DNA of 43,163 nucleotides from Haloarchaeobius iranensis (GCF_900103505.1 NZ_FNIA01000025.1:1-43163); one strand, 5' to 3'; counted from the stretch's first letter, positions 7,796 to 15,521 are shown. Numbers and translations are program-made. Notes: generated by a model from the letters alone, not told the origin.

Positions 7796-8785
7796 TCACA
7801 CCCAAGCCAGTTCCGCGTTGTGCTGGCGGAGATACCCCGCGTCCACGGCTTCCTCCGGCACGCCGACGCGCTCGCCGTCGCGGTTCAGAATCGTCCGTTC
7901 CAGCAGCTCACTCTCGGTCTCGAAGCCGGGGTTCACGACGAGCCGGTACTCCTCGTCGAGCGTGAACAGCTCGCGGTCGAACGCTGCGTGGTGGGTCCGG
8001 TCCAGCACGAGCACGTTCGAGAGGTCCGCCCGGTACGCTGGGTACTCACTCCAGGGGAGCACGTGCGCCACATCGAGCAGGCCGGTGTGGTCCACTCCCG
8101 AGACGGGACACGTCCGTTCGTACCGCGACAGCGCGGTCGCGCGGAACTCGGGGTCGACCGACCGGGCCTGGGCGGTGGTCTCGTACGTGCCGGCAGTCAT
8201 CGCGTCGTCCGCACCATCCTCCACAGTCCATTCGGTCCCCGCCCAGTCCGCGACGGCACCCTCGACGAATTCCCGACCTTCGTCAGTGAGCGCGTACTCG
8301 TCGCCACGTTTCTCGACGAGGCCCATGCTGCGGAGCCAGTTCGCGCGCTGTTTCGGCATGCCGGTCTCGTTGCGGTCCCAGCCGAGTTCCGGGTGGGTGT
8401 CGAGCTGCTGGGCACCGATCTCCGCGATGGTCATCGGGCCGACGGCGAGCGCGTAGAGCAGGCTGCGGAGGCCGACGTTGCGGTCGCACATGATCCGAAG
8501 GAGCGTCGCCGTGTCGTGGCCGTCTGTGTACGCCTCGCCGTTCGGCCCGAGCGTCCATCCCTCCTGCCCCTCGGCGAGGAAGCCGACCTTCCGGAGGTAG
8601 CGCACGCGGCGCATGATGGAGCCCTCGCTCGACACGCCGTCGAACTGGCCGCGGTGCCAGCCGACGAGTTCGTCGGTCGAGGGTTTGTGGGCGTCGACGA
8701 ACGCGAGGATGGCGTCGAGGGTCTCGACGTACCGGGTCGCCCCGCCGAACATGGGGACGATAGAGCGGACGCGCTCTTCCTGCAT
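7796..8785 (-). CDS. Winged-helix / HNH endonuclease fusion, restriction-like
   Basis: 329 residues from the ATG at 8785; the next start upstream would overlap the acetyltransferase gene region. The N-terminal half has two winged-helix-like segments, at about 15-85 (STDELVGWHRGQFDGVSSEG, then RVRYLRKVGFL) and about 95-175 (RANWLRSMGLVEKRGDEYAL). The C-terminal part is an HNH nuclease: CPVSGVD (Cys226), DVAHVLPW (His241), NVLVLDRTHHAAFD (Asn257, His265/266). This HNH type occurs in stand-alone restriction enzymes and in some modification-dependent nucleases. No methyltransferase gene is nearby, so it may cut modified or foreign DNA. The role in defence is inferred from domain layout and its place beside a tRNA with decayed genes. 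Confidence 0.75.
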   Translation of the reverse strand: MQEERVRSIVPMFGGATRYVETLDAILAFVDAHKPSTDELVGWHRGQFDGVSSEGSIMRRVRYLRKVGFLAEGQEGWTLGPNGEAYTDGHDTATLLRIMCDRNVGLRSLLYALAVGPMTIAEIGAQQLDTHPELGWDRNETGMPKQRANWLRSMGLVEKRGDEYALTDEGREFVEGAVADWAGTEWTVEDGADDAMTAGTYETTAQARSVDPEFRATALSRYERTCPVSGVDHTGLLDVAHVLPWSEYPAYRADLSNVLVLDRTHHAAFDRELFTLDEEYRLVVNPGFETESELLERTILNRDGERVGVPEEAVDAGYLRQHNAELAWV

Positions 8786-8839
8786 ACGGGGTGGTCGGCC
8801 GGCCGTGGTATGATCCTTCTGCCCGGCCCGCATCTCGCT

Positions 8840-9292
8840 CTACCGACGGAGGGGCTTCATCAGACAGACCGCCGACGCCGGACAGAGGTCGGCGAACTCG
8901 GTCGTCTCCCGGATCGCGTCCGGGACGGCCTCCCGTTCGACGCGCTCGTAGCCCCGGGCTCGGAAGAACGGCGCGGCGGTCGTCGTGAGCAGGTAGAGGG
9001 TCTGGAAGCCGCGCTCCCTGGCGCGTGCTTCGAGAGCGTCACAGAGCGCGGCCCCGTAGCCCTGGCCGCGGTACTGCTCGGCGACGACGACCGAACGGAG
9101 CAGGCCGTTCGAGCCGTAGCGTTCGAGCCCGCCGACACAGGTCGATTCGTCGCGCTCGTCGACGGTGGACGCGATGAAGAACTCGGCGCCCCCGTCACGC
9201 ACGTCCCGATGTGGGAGGTCGTTCGCCGCCAGCAGTGACTCGACCTGGGGGATGTCGGCCTCGGTCGCAGGTCGCAAGCTGAGGTCGTTCAT
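8840..9292 (-). CDS. arsN2: ArsN2-type GNAT acetyltransferase
   Basis: 150 residues, one GNAT domain. The start MNDLSLRPATEADIPQVESL, the VVAEQYRGQGYGAALCDALE acetyl-CoA loop (about 71-90), and especially LYLLTTTAAPFFRARGYERV followed by FADLCPASAVCLM match the arsenic-resistance acetyltransferase ArsN2 as I know it. Its place at the end of an arsR-arsM cluster agrees. ArsN-type enzymes N-acetylate organoarsenicals such as arsinothricin; ArsN2 activity itself is less well defined. The ATG at 9292 is used because an upstream start (9349) adds Arg-rich, non-family sequence. It is last in the minus-strand ars gene order. Confidence 0.75.
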   Translation of the reverse strand: MNDLSLRPATEADIPQVESLLAANDLPHRDVRDGGAEFFIASTVDERDESTCVGGLERYGSNGLLRSVVVAEQYRGQGYGAALCDALEARARERGFQTLYLLTTTAAPFFRARGYERVEREAVPDAIRETTEFADLCPASAVCLMKPLRR

Positions 9293-9373
9293 AACGTCGG
9301 GCTGGTCGTTCGTGAGGCGCTCGGTTCGGTCGCGATGCGGCGACGGCACGGGCCGGGTGCCCGGACCCGACGC

Positions 9374-9667
9374 TCAGCAGCAGGCGTCATCTGCCGGGGG
9401 CCGTCTGACCGTGATCCGGGCGGTGCCGAACAGGTCGAACGTGAGTCGCTTGCAGCGCTGCACACAGCGTGCCAGCCGGTAGGCGTGTCGGGCGCCAGTG
9501 CCGAGCGTGCCGCCCGCGACGAGCGTCGTCGCAGCCGCGAGCGGACTGTGCACAGCCCACAGTGCGAATGGAACCGCGGCGACCAGCAGGTAGCTCGTGA
9601 CGATGCGTCGCCACGTGAGGTCGTCGGCGAACTGGCGGGTTCGTGGGTCGAGTGGCGGTCGTGGCAT
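9374..9667 (-). CDS. Small membrane protein inside the ars cluster
   Basis: 97 residues from the ATG at 9667. A basic N-terminus (MPRPPLDPRTRQFADDLTWR) leads into two hydrophobic stretches, about 27-43 (TSYLLVAAVPFALWAVH) and about 45-61 (LAAATTLVAGGTLGTGARH). A basic/cysteine segment RLARCVQRCKRL follows, and the protein ends in Asp-Asp-Ala-Cys-Cys. The four cysteines (two as C-x3-C, two as a terminal pair) facing one side of the membrane could bind As(III) or another soft metal. It lies between arsM and the arsN2-like gene, all minus strand. I know no named family; its involvement in arsenic handling is inferred from position and cysteines. Confidence 0.6.
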   Translation of the reverse strand: MPRPPLDPRTRQFADDLTWRRIVTSYLLVAAVPFALWAVHSPLAAATTLVAGGTLGTGARHAYRLARCVQRCKRLTFDLFGTARITVRRPPADDACC

Positions 9668-9732
9668 CTGGCTGGTGGTCGACGGTGGCTGGTGGTCGAT
9701 GCGAGCGCTGGTACTGACGGGCCGGTCGCGTA

Positions 9733-10578
9733 CTACGCCCCCGCCTCCGGTCGTTCGGCCTCGATGGTTGCGGCGACGATGTACTCGCTCAGGTCGAGCG
9801 CGTCGTCCCACTCGCGGATGAACTCGTCGCTGTCGGCCTTCGGCTCGATGGTGACGTGGACGAAGCCGGCCTCGGTCAGCATCGACTCGAGCGCGGAGAT
9901 GGTCGCCGCACCGGCGACACACGCGGCGACCGACTCCGGGTCGGTCCGCAGGTCGGTCGGGAGATCGGCGGTCAGCACGACGTCGGAGATGGCGACGCGG
10001 CCACCCGGCCTGAGGACGCGATAGGCCTCGCGGAACACCTGGGGTTTGTCCGGCGACAGGTTGACGACGCAGTTCGAGATGACGACGTCGACGGACGCGT
10101 CGGCGACCGGGAGGTGTTCGATCTCGCCGAGGCGGAACTCGACGTTGCTCGCGTCGTTCGCCGCGACGTTGTCGCGGGCCGTCTCGACCATCTCCGGCGT
10201 CATGTCGACGCCGACGACGTGGCCGTCGGGCCCGACCTCGCGGGCGGCCAGGAAGCAGTCGAAGCCGCCGCCGGAGCCGAGGTCGAGGACGGTGTCGCCC
10301 GCGTCGAGGCTGGCGATGGCGGTGGGGTTGCCACAGCCGAGGTTCAGGTTCGCGTCGCCCGCGACGGCGGCGAGGTCGTCGGCCGAGTAGCCGTGCTGCG
10401 TCGAGACCTGGGTGTCCTCGGCGGCCGTCTCGCCACAGCAGGAGGCAGTGTCGTCACAGCACGACCCGGACTCGGCGGCGATGCGGCCGTAGCGTTCGCG
10501 CACCGCGGTTCGCTGTGTCTTAGCGTCCAGTTGGTCGGCGTCGTCGCGGGTGGCAGCCGGCGTCTCAGTCACGGACAT
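9733..10578 (-). CDS. arsM: Arsenite S-adenosylmethionine methyltransferase
   Basis: 281 residues. A class I SAM methyltransferase with motif I VLDLGSGGGFD (97-107) and VVGVDMTPEMVE (121-132). The cysteines expected for ArsM are all present: Cys40/41 in the N-terminal GSCCDD segment, Cys82 in NLGCGNP, Cys170 in ISNCVVNLS and Cys220 in VAACVAGA. It should methylate As(III) to methylated arsenicals in the cytoplasm. An extra SCC (47-48) makes two CC pairs near the N-terminus, perhaps for substrate capture. The start at 10578 overlaps the end of arsR by 14 nt, so the two are translated together. Confidence 0.92.
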   Translation of the reverse strand: MSVTETPAATRDDADQLDAKTQRTAVRERYGRIAAESGSCCDDTASCCGETAAEDTQVSTQHGYSADDLAAVAGDANLNLGCGNPTAIASLDAGDTVLDLGSGGGFDCFLAAREVGPDGHVVGVDMTPEMVETARDNVAANDASNVEFRLGEIEHLPVADASVDVVISNCVVNLSPDKPQVFREAYRVLRPGGRVAISDVVLTADLPTDLRTDPESVAACVAGAATISALESMLTEAGFVHVTIEPKADSDEFIREWDDALDLSEYIVAATIEAERPEAGA

Positions 10579-10945
10579 CACCCCTGGTCTCGTCGAGTGC
10601 GGCGAGCAGTCCTTCCGCACGCGGCGTCGAGGAGTAGTACCGCCAGCGGCCCTCCTTTCGCCGCTCCACGAGGCCGGCGCTGAACAGCCGGGAGAGCGCC
10701 TGGCTGACGGCCCCCTGACTCACGCCGAGTGCGGGCTCTATCTCGCAGACACAGACGTCGTCGTCGGCCGCCGCGATGATGCGGAGCGCCTCGTACCGGG
10801 TGTCGTTCCCCAGGGTCGCGAGGAGCTCGACGTCGGTGGCGACCGCCGACTCCGACAGGGCGTGCTCGTGGCGACCCGAGCAACAGCCCGTCTCCTGTTC
10901 GCGCTGTGCGTCGGTTGGCCGTTCGTCCGTGGTCGGTTCGTTCAT
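10565..10945 (-). CDS. arsR: ArsR family metalloregulator
   Basis: 126 residues. A winged-helix ArsR/SmtB repressor: LLATLGNDTRYEALRII (helix 1-2 region), VCVCEIEPALGVSQGAVSQALSRL (recognition helix, about 64-87) and the wing LVERRKEGRWRYYSS. The pair Cys65/Cys67 in VCVCEI is the classic alpha-3 As(III) site (E-L-C-V-C-D-L in ArsR). Another pair, Cys21/Cys22, in the N-terminal arm could be the third ligand, as in other ArsR variants. It is the first gene of the cluster and most likely represses its own promoter until arsenite binds. The duplicated AT-rich element just upstream is a good operator candidate. Confidence 0.9.
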   Translation of the reverse strand: MNEPTTDERPTDAQREQETGCCSGRHEHALSESAVATDVELLATLGNDTRYEALRIIAAADDDVCVCEIEPALGVSQGAVSQALSRLFSAGLVERRKEGRWRYYSSTPRAEGLLAALDETRGDVRD

Positions 10946-10955
10946 TTTAGTATGC

Positions 10956-10981
10956 GCTAATATAAGACCCTGCTAATATAA
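10956..10981 (-). promoter_or_regulatory. ars promoter with duplicated AT-rich element
   Basis: The 10-mer gctaatataa occurs twice on the plus strand, at 10956-10965 and 10972-10981, a 16-nt repeat distance. On the minus strand it reads ttatattagc. The distal copy lies 27-36 nt upstream of the arsR ATG, where a TATA box is expected for a leaderless transcript. The proximal copy would overlap the initiation site, a natural place for repressor binding. Repeat and spacing are seen; the regulatory role is inferred. Confidence 0.6.
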
Positions 10982-11094
10982 TGGTCGGGGTCGAGCGCTG
11001 TGCACGGACTATCGGGATGTGACTCACCGAGACCGGTCGTGGGCCACCGAGAAACAGGCCGTCACGGACCGTCGCCCGCCGGGAGCGACGGCCC

Positions 11095-11958
11095 TCAGTC
11101 GAGGCTCCCCGAGAGCAGACTCAGCTCCGGGTCGGCCCCCTTCCGGGCCATCACGACCGTGTTCTGTGCCTGCCCGCGGATCTCGGCGGCCTTCGACCCG
11201 AAGATCAGCCGCCGCAGCTTCCCCTTCTGTGGCGCTCCGATGACCGTCAGGTCGTGATAGCCCGATTCCTCGACGATCTCCGAGGTGACGCTCCCACCGT
11301 CGATGATCCTGGTGTCGACCTCGACGTCGTCGGGAGCCCGCGCCGCACCCGATTCGAGCAGGGCCGTCGCCTCGTCGCGGTCCGGACCGGAGTCGCCGGT
11401 CTCGAGGATGTGGACGAGTTCGAGCCACGCGTCGTTGGCTTCGGCGACCGCGCTGGCGACATCGACGGCGGCCCCGGAGTGTGACCCGCCGGCGATGGGG
11501 ACGAGTATCGACGCGATCGACTCGGGCGGCGCCCGACCACCGACGACGACCGTGTCACAGCCCGTCTGGGTGGCGAGCTGGCTTTCGAGGCCTTCGGACG
11601 CGTCGTCACCCATCACGATGGTGTTCACCTGAAACGTCCCCGCCGCCGTGACGACAGCCTCGCTCGGGGACGGTCCGGTGAGTGTCTGTCCGAGGACGTC
11701 GGCCGCTATCGAGGGGTTCTGTCGGGCGTGAAGAACCGTCTCCGCGACCTCGCGTGAGCTCTCGTATCCCGCACCGTCGGTTCCTGTCTCGACGTCGCCG
11801 ATCAGTAGTTGGCTGTCCAGTGCCGTCGCAATCGCTCCCGCGATGCCGAGCACAGTATCGGACTCCGCCTGAAAGATCGGGTACAGCGTCCGCGTCTTCG
11901 ACGCACCCCTCGAACCACCGATCATCGGCCGCTCCCGCTCGTCCGACGAGTCACTCAT
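11095..11958 (-). CDS. Two-domain UspA-type universal stress protein
   Basis: 287 residues from the ATG at 11958. Two Usp-like halves: an N-terminal one at about 15-135 (LYPIFQAESDTVLGIAGAIA) and a better preserved C-terminal one at about 150-275 (ASILVPIAGGSHSGAAVDVA, then HDLTVIGAPQKGKLRRLIFG). The second ends in the usual G-x2-G-x9-G-(S/T)-like nucleotide-binding arrangement, though the exact glycines are altered. It is transcribed away from trkA and faces a cluster for K+ and Na+ transport. Usp proteins often sit beside haloarchaeal transporter genes and may sense ATP or c-di-AMP. An AT-rich box (agtatttagtac) lies 25-36 nt upstream of the start. Confidence 0.75.
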   Translation of the reverse strand: MSDSSDERERPMIGGSRGASKTRTLYPIFQAESDTVLGIAGAIATALDSQLLIGDVETGTDGAGYESSREVAETVLHARQNPSIAADVLGQTLTGPSPSEAVVTAAGTFQVNTIVMGDDASEGLESQLATQTGCDTVVVGGRAPPESIASILVPIAGGSHSGAAVDVASAVAEANDAWLELVHILETGDSGPDRDEATALLESGAARAPDDVEVDTRIIDGGSVTSEIVEESGYHDLTVIGAPQKGKLRRLIFGSKAAEIRGQAQNTVVMARKGADPELSLLSGSLD

Positions 11959-12035
11959 TTCCCACCCATTTTCGCCTCGAGTATTTAGTACTATCTCTGC
12001 TATCAAGTGGCGCAAAATTTGGGGCCGATATTTTG

Positions 12036-12063
12036 GTTTCGGCAGAACAACCAATTCCGAAAC
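12036..12063. promoter_or_regulatory. Inverted repeat in the usp/trkA intergenic region
   Basis: GTTTCGG (12036-12042) and CCGAAAC (12057-12063) form a perfect 7-bp inverted repeat with a 14-nt spacer, in an AT-rich stretch of the divergent 256-bp region. It is near the likely usp promoter side and could be an operator for a dimeric regulator such as the Lrp-type protein encoded downstream, or a hairpin. No binding data can be read from sequence. Confidence 0.35.
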
Positions 12064-12189
12064 AGATGCGTTAAGTCACTCCGGAATGCAGACCGAGACA
12101 GACTGATGATTCGCAGCGTTCGTTCGCCCCGTACGGTCGACTCGCCTGTCCCGGCTTCGTTCGGCCGACGACCAACTCGACACGACACG

Positions 12190-12204
12190 CACCCGATGCG
12201 GGTG
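12190..12204. promoter_or_regulatory. Small inverted repeat just before trkA
   Basis: CACCCG-ATG-CGGGTG is a perfect 6-bp inverted repeat ending 10 nt before the trkA ATG. As RNA it would form a tight hairpin close to the start codon and could affect translation. It might also be part of an operator. It could occur by chance in GC-rich DNA. Confidence 0.25.
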
Positions 12205-12214
12205 TAGCCCAGCC

Positions 12215-12907
12215 ATGTACATCATCATCGTCGGTGCGGGCGACATCGGCACACCGCTCATCGACATCGCGACGCGAGCGGGGAACGAGGTCGTCGTCAT
12301 CGAGCGCGACGCCGACAAGGCCGACCGTGTCGCGGGCCAGTACGACTGCCTCGTGCTCAACGCCGACGCGACCACGAAGGAGACCATCAGCGACGCGGGC
12401 GGGGAGCAGGCCGACGCGATCATCTCGACGACGGACCAGGACGCGACGAACATCATGGTGTGTCTGCTCGCCAAGGAGTTCGATATCCCCGCTATCCTCT
12501 CTGTCGTCCACAATCCCGAACACATGGGGCTGTTCCGGCAGATCGGCGTGAACACGATGCAGAACCCACAGCAGCTCATCGCCGAGTACCTCTACCGCGC
12601 CGTCGCCCGGCCGGCCATCGTCGACTTCATGCGGATCGGTGAGGAGGCGGAGGTGTTCGAGATCGAGGTGACGCCGGCGGCCCCGATTGCGGGACAGACG
12701 CTGAACGAAGCCGCTAGCTCGGAGCTTCTCGACGACGAGATGCTCGTCGTGGCGATCGAACGGAACGGCGAAGGGCACCCGATCACCCCTCGCGGGAACA
12801 CCCGGATAGAAGCGGGCGACCTCCTCACGGTGTACTCGGGCGTCGGCGCGGACCCGGAGATCACCGACATCTTCGGCCACCACGAGGACCGGACGTATGG
12901 GGACTAA
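12215..12907 (+). CDS. trkA: TrkA-type K+ uptake regulatory protein (RCK_N + RCK_C)
   Basis: 230 residues. An N-terminal Rossmann RCK domain (IIIVGAGDIGTPL at 3-15, the G-x-G-x2-G NAD/ATP loop; VVVIERDADKADR) at about 1-130 is followed by an RCK_C domain at about 145-225 (EVFEIEVTPAAPIAGQTLNE, then RIEAGDLLTVYSG). TrkA rings sit on the cytoplasmic face of TrkH and gate K+ flow in response to nucleotides. Some RCK_C domains bind c-di-AMP. trkH follows after 51 bp in the same direction, so they form one operon. Confidence 0.93.
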   Translation: MYIIIVGAGDIGTPLIDIATRAGNEVVVIERDADKADRVAGQYDCLVLNADATTKETISDAGGEQADAIISTTDQDATNIMVCLLAKEFDIPAILSVVHNPEHMGLFRQIGVNTMQNPQQLIAEYLYRAVARPAIVDFMRIGEEAEVFEIEVTPAAPIAGQTLNEAASSELLDDEMLVVAIERNGEGHPITPRGNTRIEAGDLLTVYSGVGADPEITDIFGHHEDRTYGD

Positions 12908-12958
12908 CACACACAGTGACCGCGAGAGACGGTCGAAACGAGGCTATATCTCCGAGAC

Positions 12959-14518
12959 ATGAACGGGTCGTACGCCCCGGTCGGTCGTGACATCGGCCGC
13001 ATGCTCCAGGCGCTCTCCGGCCTGGTACTGATCACGATACCCGTCTCGCTCGTCTGGGGGGAGTACTACGTGCTCCCAGCGCTGCTGCTCTCCGCACTCG
13101 TCCCGCTCGCGAGTGGCCGACTCCTCACGTCCGCGTTCCGGGACGCATCCGACCCGGGCAAGCTCCACGGGATGATGGTCGCCGCAGCGGGGTGGTTCGC
13201 CGTCGCGCTGTTCGGCTCGCTCCCGTTCTTCCTGATCGCCTGGACGGTCGCGCTCGACCCGGTGCTGCTGGAGCCGCCGACGCTGAGCGGGCGGGCCGCG
13301 TCGACGGTCAGTGCGTTCAGGAACCCGCTCAACGCGGTGTTCGAGTCGATGAGCGGGTTCACCGGGACCGGACTGACGATGACCGACAACGAGGAGGCAC
13401 TGCCCCGGACGCTGCAGTGGTGGCGGACGTTCATCGAGTGGGTCGGTGGTGTCGGGGTCATCGTCCTGACGACCGCGATCCTCGCCCGACCGGGGAGCGG
13501 CTCCCTCACCCTCTACGAGAGCGAGGCCCGGTCTGAGAAGATACACCCGAGCATCGTCTCGACGGTCCGGACCATCTGGTGGATCTTCCTGCTGTTCACG
13601 TTCGTCTCGATACTCGTCCTCTGGCTGGCAGGGATGCCGCTCTGGGGCGCGATCAACCACGCGATGACCGGCCTCGCCACCGGCGGGTTCTCCATCACGG
13701 ACAACTCCATCGCGACGTACGACAGCGCCGTGATCGACTTCGCGCTGATTCCCGTGATGATACTCGGGAGCATCGCCTTCCCCATCCACTATCTGATACT
13801 GCAGGGCGACCTGAAGAACCTCTACACCGACCTGCAGACGCGATGGATGTTCGGCTTCTTCGGGGGCGGCTCGGTGCTCCTCTCGGCGCTGGTGTACCTG
13901 AGTGGGACCTACGACTCCTGGTTCGACGCGTTCAGGTACGGGCTGTTCCAGTTCGTCTCCGCGATGTCCTGTACGGGGTTCCAGACCGCGGTCGACTCGA
14001 CGAACGTCGCCCTCGGCAAGTGGCCGGCCCAGGCACAGTTGACCGTCACCTTCGGGATGGTCGTCGGAGCGGCCGCCGGCTCGACCGTCGGCGGCATCAA
14101 ACTCATCCGACTCGCGACGCTCGTGAAGGGCATCCGTCACCGGATCACGGACGTGTTCGTCCCCGATACGGCGGTTCGACGCCTCGAGATCGGCGACAGG
14201 CGGCTCACCGAGGAAGCGGCGAACCGCGAGCTGGGCGAGGCGGCCATCATCGCGGTGCTCTGGTTCGTGTTCCTCGCCCTGACGACGTTCGTGCTGCTGC
14301 TGGTGCTGCCCGAGAGCCAGTACACGCTGGAGAACGTCCTCTTCGAGGTCGCGAGCGCCCAGGGGAACGTCGGCCTCTCCTCCGGCATCACCGGTCCGGG
14401 GATGCCGACGGTCGGGAAGCTCTTCTTCCTGTTCAACATGTGGATCGGTCGACTCGAGATCATCCCCGTCCTCGTGCTGCTCAGGGCGTTGTTCACCCGC
14501 GGAGGGCTGTACCGATGA
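12959..14518 (+). CDS. trkH: TrkH-type K+ uptake channel/transporter subunit
   Basis: 519 residues, with about 10 hydrophobic segments in the four M1-P-M2 repeats of the SKT superfamily. The four selectivity-filter loops are visible: ESMSGFTGTGLTMTD, HAMTGLATGGFSITD, SAMSCTGFQTA and ASAQGNVGLSSG. Each has the central Gly that lines the K+ pore. It takes up K+ across the membrane, which is central for a salt-in haloarchaeon. It follows trkA, and its TGA overlaps the ATG of the next small gene (ATGA). Confidence 0.94.
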   Translation: MNGSYAPVGRDIGRMLQALSGLVLITIPVSLVWGEYYVLPALLLSALVPLASGRLLTSAFRDASDPGKLHGMMVAAAGWFAVALFGSLPFFLIAWTVALDPVLLEPPTLSGRAASTVSAFRNPLNAVFESMSGFTGTGLTMTDNEEALPRTLQWWRTFIEWVGGVGVIVLTTAILARPGSGSLTLYESEARSEKIHPSIVSTVRTIWWIFLLFTFVSILVLWLAGMPLWGAINHAMTGLATGGFSITDNSIATYDSAVIDFALIPVMILGSIAFPIHYLILQGDLKNLYTDLQTRWMFGFFGGGSVLLSALVYLSGTYDSWFDAFRYGLFQFVSAMSCTGFQTAVDSTNVALGKWPAQAQLTVTFGMVVGAAAGSTVGGIKLIRLATLVKGIRHRITDVFVPDTAVRRLEIGDRRLTEEAANRELGEAAIIAVLWFVFLALTTFVLLLVLPESQYTLENVLFEVASAQGNVGLSSGITGPGMPTVGKLFFLFNMWIGRLEIIPVLVLLRALFTRGGLYR

Positions 14519-14733
14519 ACCTCGACGACGTGCCGGTCGTCAACTACGTCCTCGAGTCCGGACCTGACGACCCCGTGTTCGATACGCTCCTCCTCAGTGG
14601 CCCGCTGGTCATCGGGATACTCGCCCTCGTCGGCCGGGAACCGGTCTCGGTCGGGCTCGGCGTGCTGTACCTGCTGGTGTTCGCTGGCTATCTCCCGTAC
14701 AAGTGGCTCAGCGGCCGCGACCAGGACCGCTAA
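14515..14733 (+). CDS. 72-aa membrane protein coupled to trkH
   Basis: The ATG at 14515 overlaps the trkH stop by 4 nt. The product has an acidic start (MNLDDVPVVNYVLESGPDD) and then two hydrophobic segments, about 26-40 (LLLSGPLVIGILALVG) and about 46-62 (VGLGVLYLLVFAGYLPY), ending in a charged tail. This predicts a two-helix inner-membrane protein. Tight coupling with trkH suggests a small accessory subunit of the K+ transporter. I know no named family. Translation is supported by overlap, membrane pattern and codon use. Confidence 0.75.
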   Translation: MNLDDVPVVNYVLESGPDDPVFDTLLLSGPLVIGILALVGREPVSVGLGVLYLLVFAGYLPYKWLSGRDQDR

Positions 14734-14771
14734 ACGGAAACGGTTTGGCAGCAGCCGACCAAGTCGAAGGC

Positions 14772-15521
14772 ATGGACTATCGGCTGGATGAGATCGACAA
14801 GCGAATCCTCTATCATCTGGCTCTCGAGGCGCGGGACACCTCCGCGCCCGACATCGCGGAGGAAGTGAACGTCTCCGCGGGGACGATCCGCAACCGGATC
14901 AACCAGCTAGAGGAGCGGGGCATCATCAGGGGCTATCACGCCGACATCGACTACGAGCGAGCGGAGGGGATGCTCACGAACCGGTTCAAGTGCACGAGTG
15001 CGGCGGCCGACCGGGCCAAACTCGCGAAGCAGATCCTCCAGATACCGGGGGTCGTGAACATCCGCGAGATCATGACCGGGAAGGCCGACCTAGAGATCAA
15101 GGCCGTCGGGAGCGACACCCGAGACCTCACCCGCATCGGTGACGCGATCCTCGAGCTGGGCGTGGAGATCGAGGACCAGGACATCATCAAGCGAGAGCAC
15201 TTCCGCCCGTATCAGCCGTACGGCCCCGCCGAGACACGACACTCACCGTCGATAACCGACTTCATGAACCTCGCCGGCGACGCCGAGGTCGTCGAACTCA
15301 CGGTGCGGGAGGGCGCCCCGATCACGGGAACCACGCTTCGGGAGGCGAACTCCGACGGACTGCTCGAGGAGGGGCTGCTCGTCGTCGCGCTCGAACGCGA
15401 CGGTGACGTCCTCACGCCACACGGTGAGACGGAGCTCGAGCCGGGGGACCTCATCACCATCTTCGTCCACAACGGGCAGAGCGACCGGATCGAATCGGTG
15501 TTCGCGCCGCAGGAAGCCTGA
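14772..15521 (+). CDS. Lrp/AsnC-type regulator fused to RCK_C (TrkA-C) domain
   Basis: 249 residues. Residues 1-60 are an Lrp/AsnC winged helix (DEIDKRILYHLALEARDTSA, then VSAGTIRNRINQLEERGII). About 65-145 form a ligand-binding-like region (IPGVVNIREIMTGKADLEIK resembles the Lrp RAM domain). About 165-245 are a TrkA-C/RCK_C domain (EVVELTVREGAPITGTTLRE, then ELEPGDLITIFVHNGQ) closely matching that of the TrkA above. This is a DNA-binding protein with the same sensor domain as the transporters it lies between. It likely controls the Trk and Na+/H+ genes in response to the RCK_C ligand. ATG 14772 is chosen because Lrp similarity starts there. Confidence 0.88.
   Translation: MDYRLDEIDKRILYHLALEARDTSAPDIAEEVNVSAGTIRNRINQLEERGIIRGYHADIDYERAEGMLTNRFKCTSAAADRAKLAKQILQIPGVVNIREIMTGKADLEIKAVGSDTRDLTRIGDAILELGVEIEDQDIIKREHFRPYQPYGPAETRHSPSITDFMNLAGDAEVVELTVREGAPITGTTLREANSDGLLEEGLLVVALERDGDVLTPHGETELEPGDLITIFVHNGQSDRIESVFAPQEA

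Noticed and set aside
7298-8785. Direct repeat of the tRNA-Gln 3' end as an attachment site
   Set aside because: I looked for a second copy of the T-arm/acceptor sequence downstream and found none in the window.
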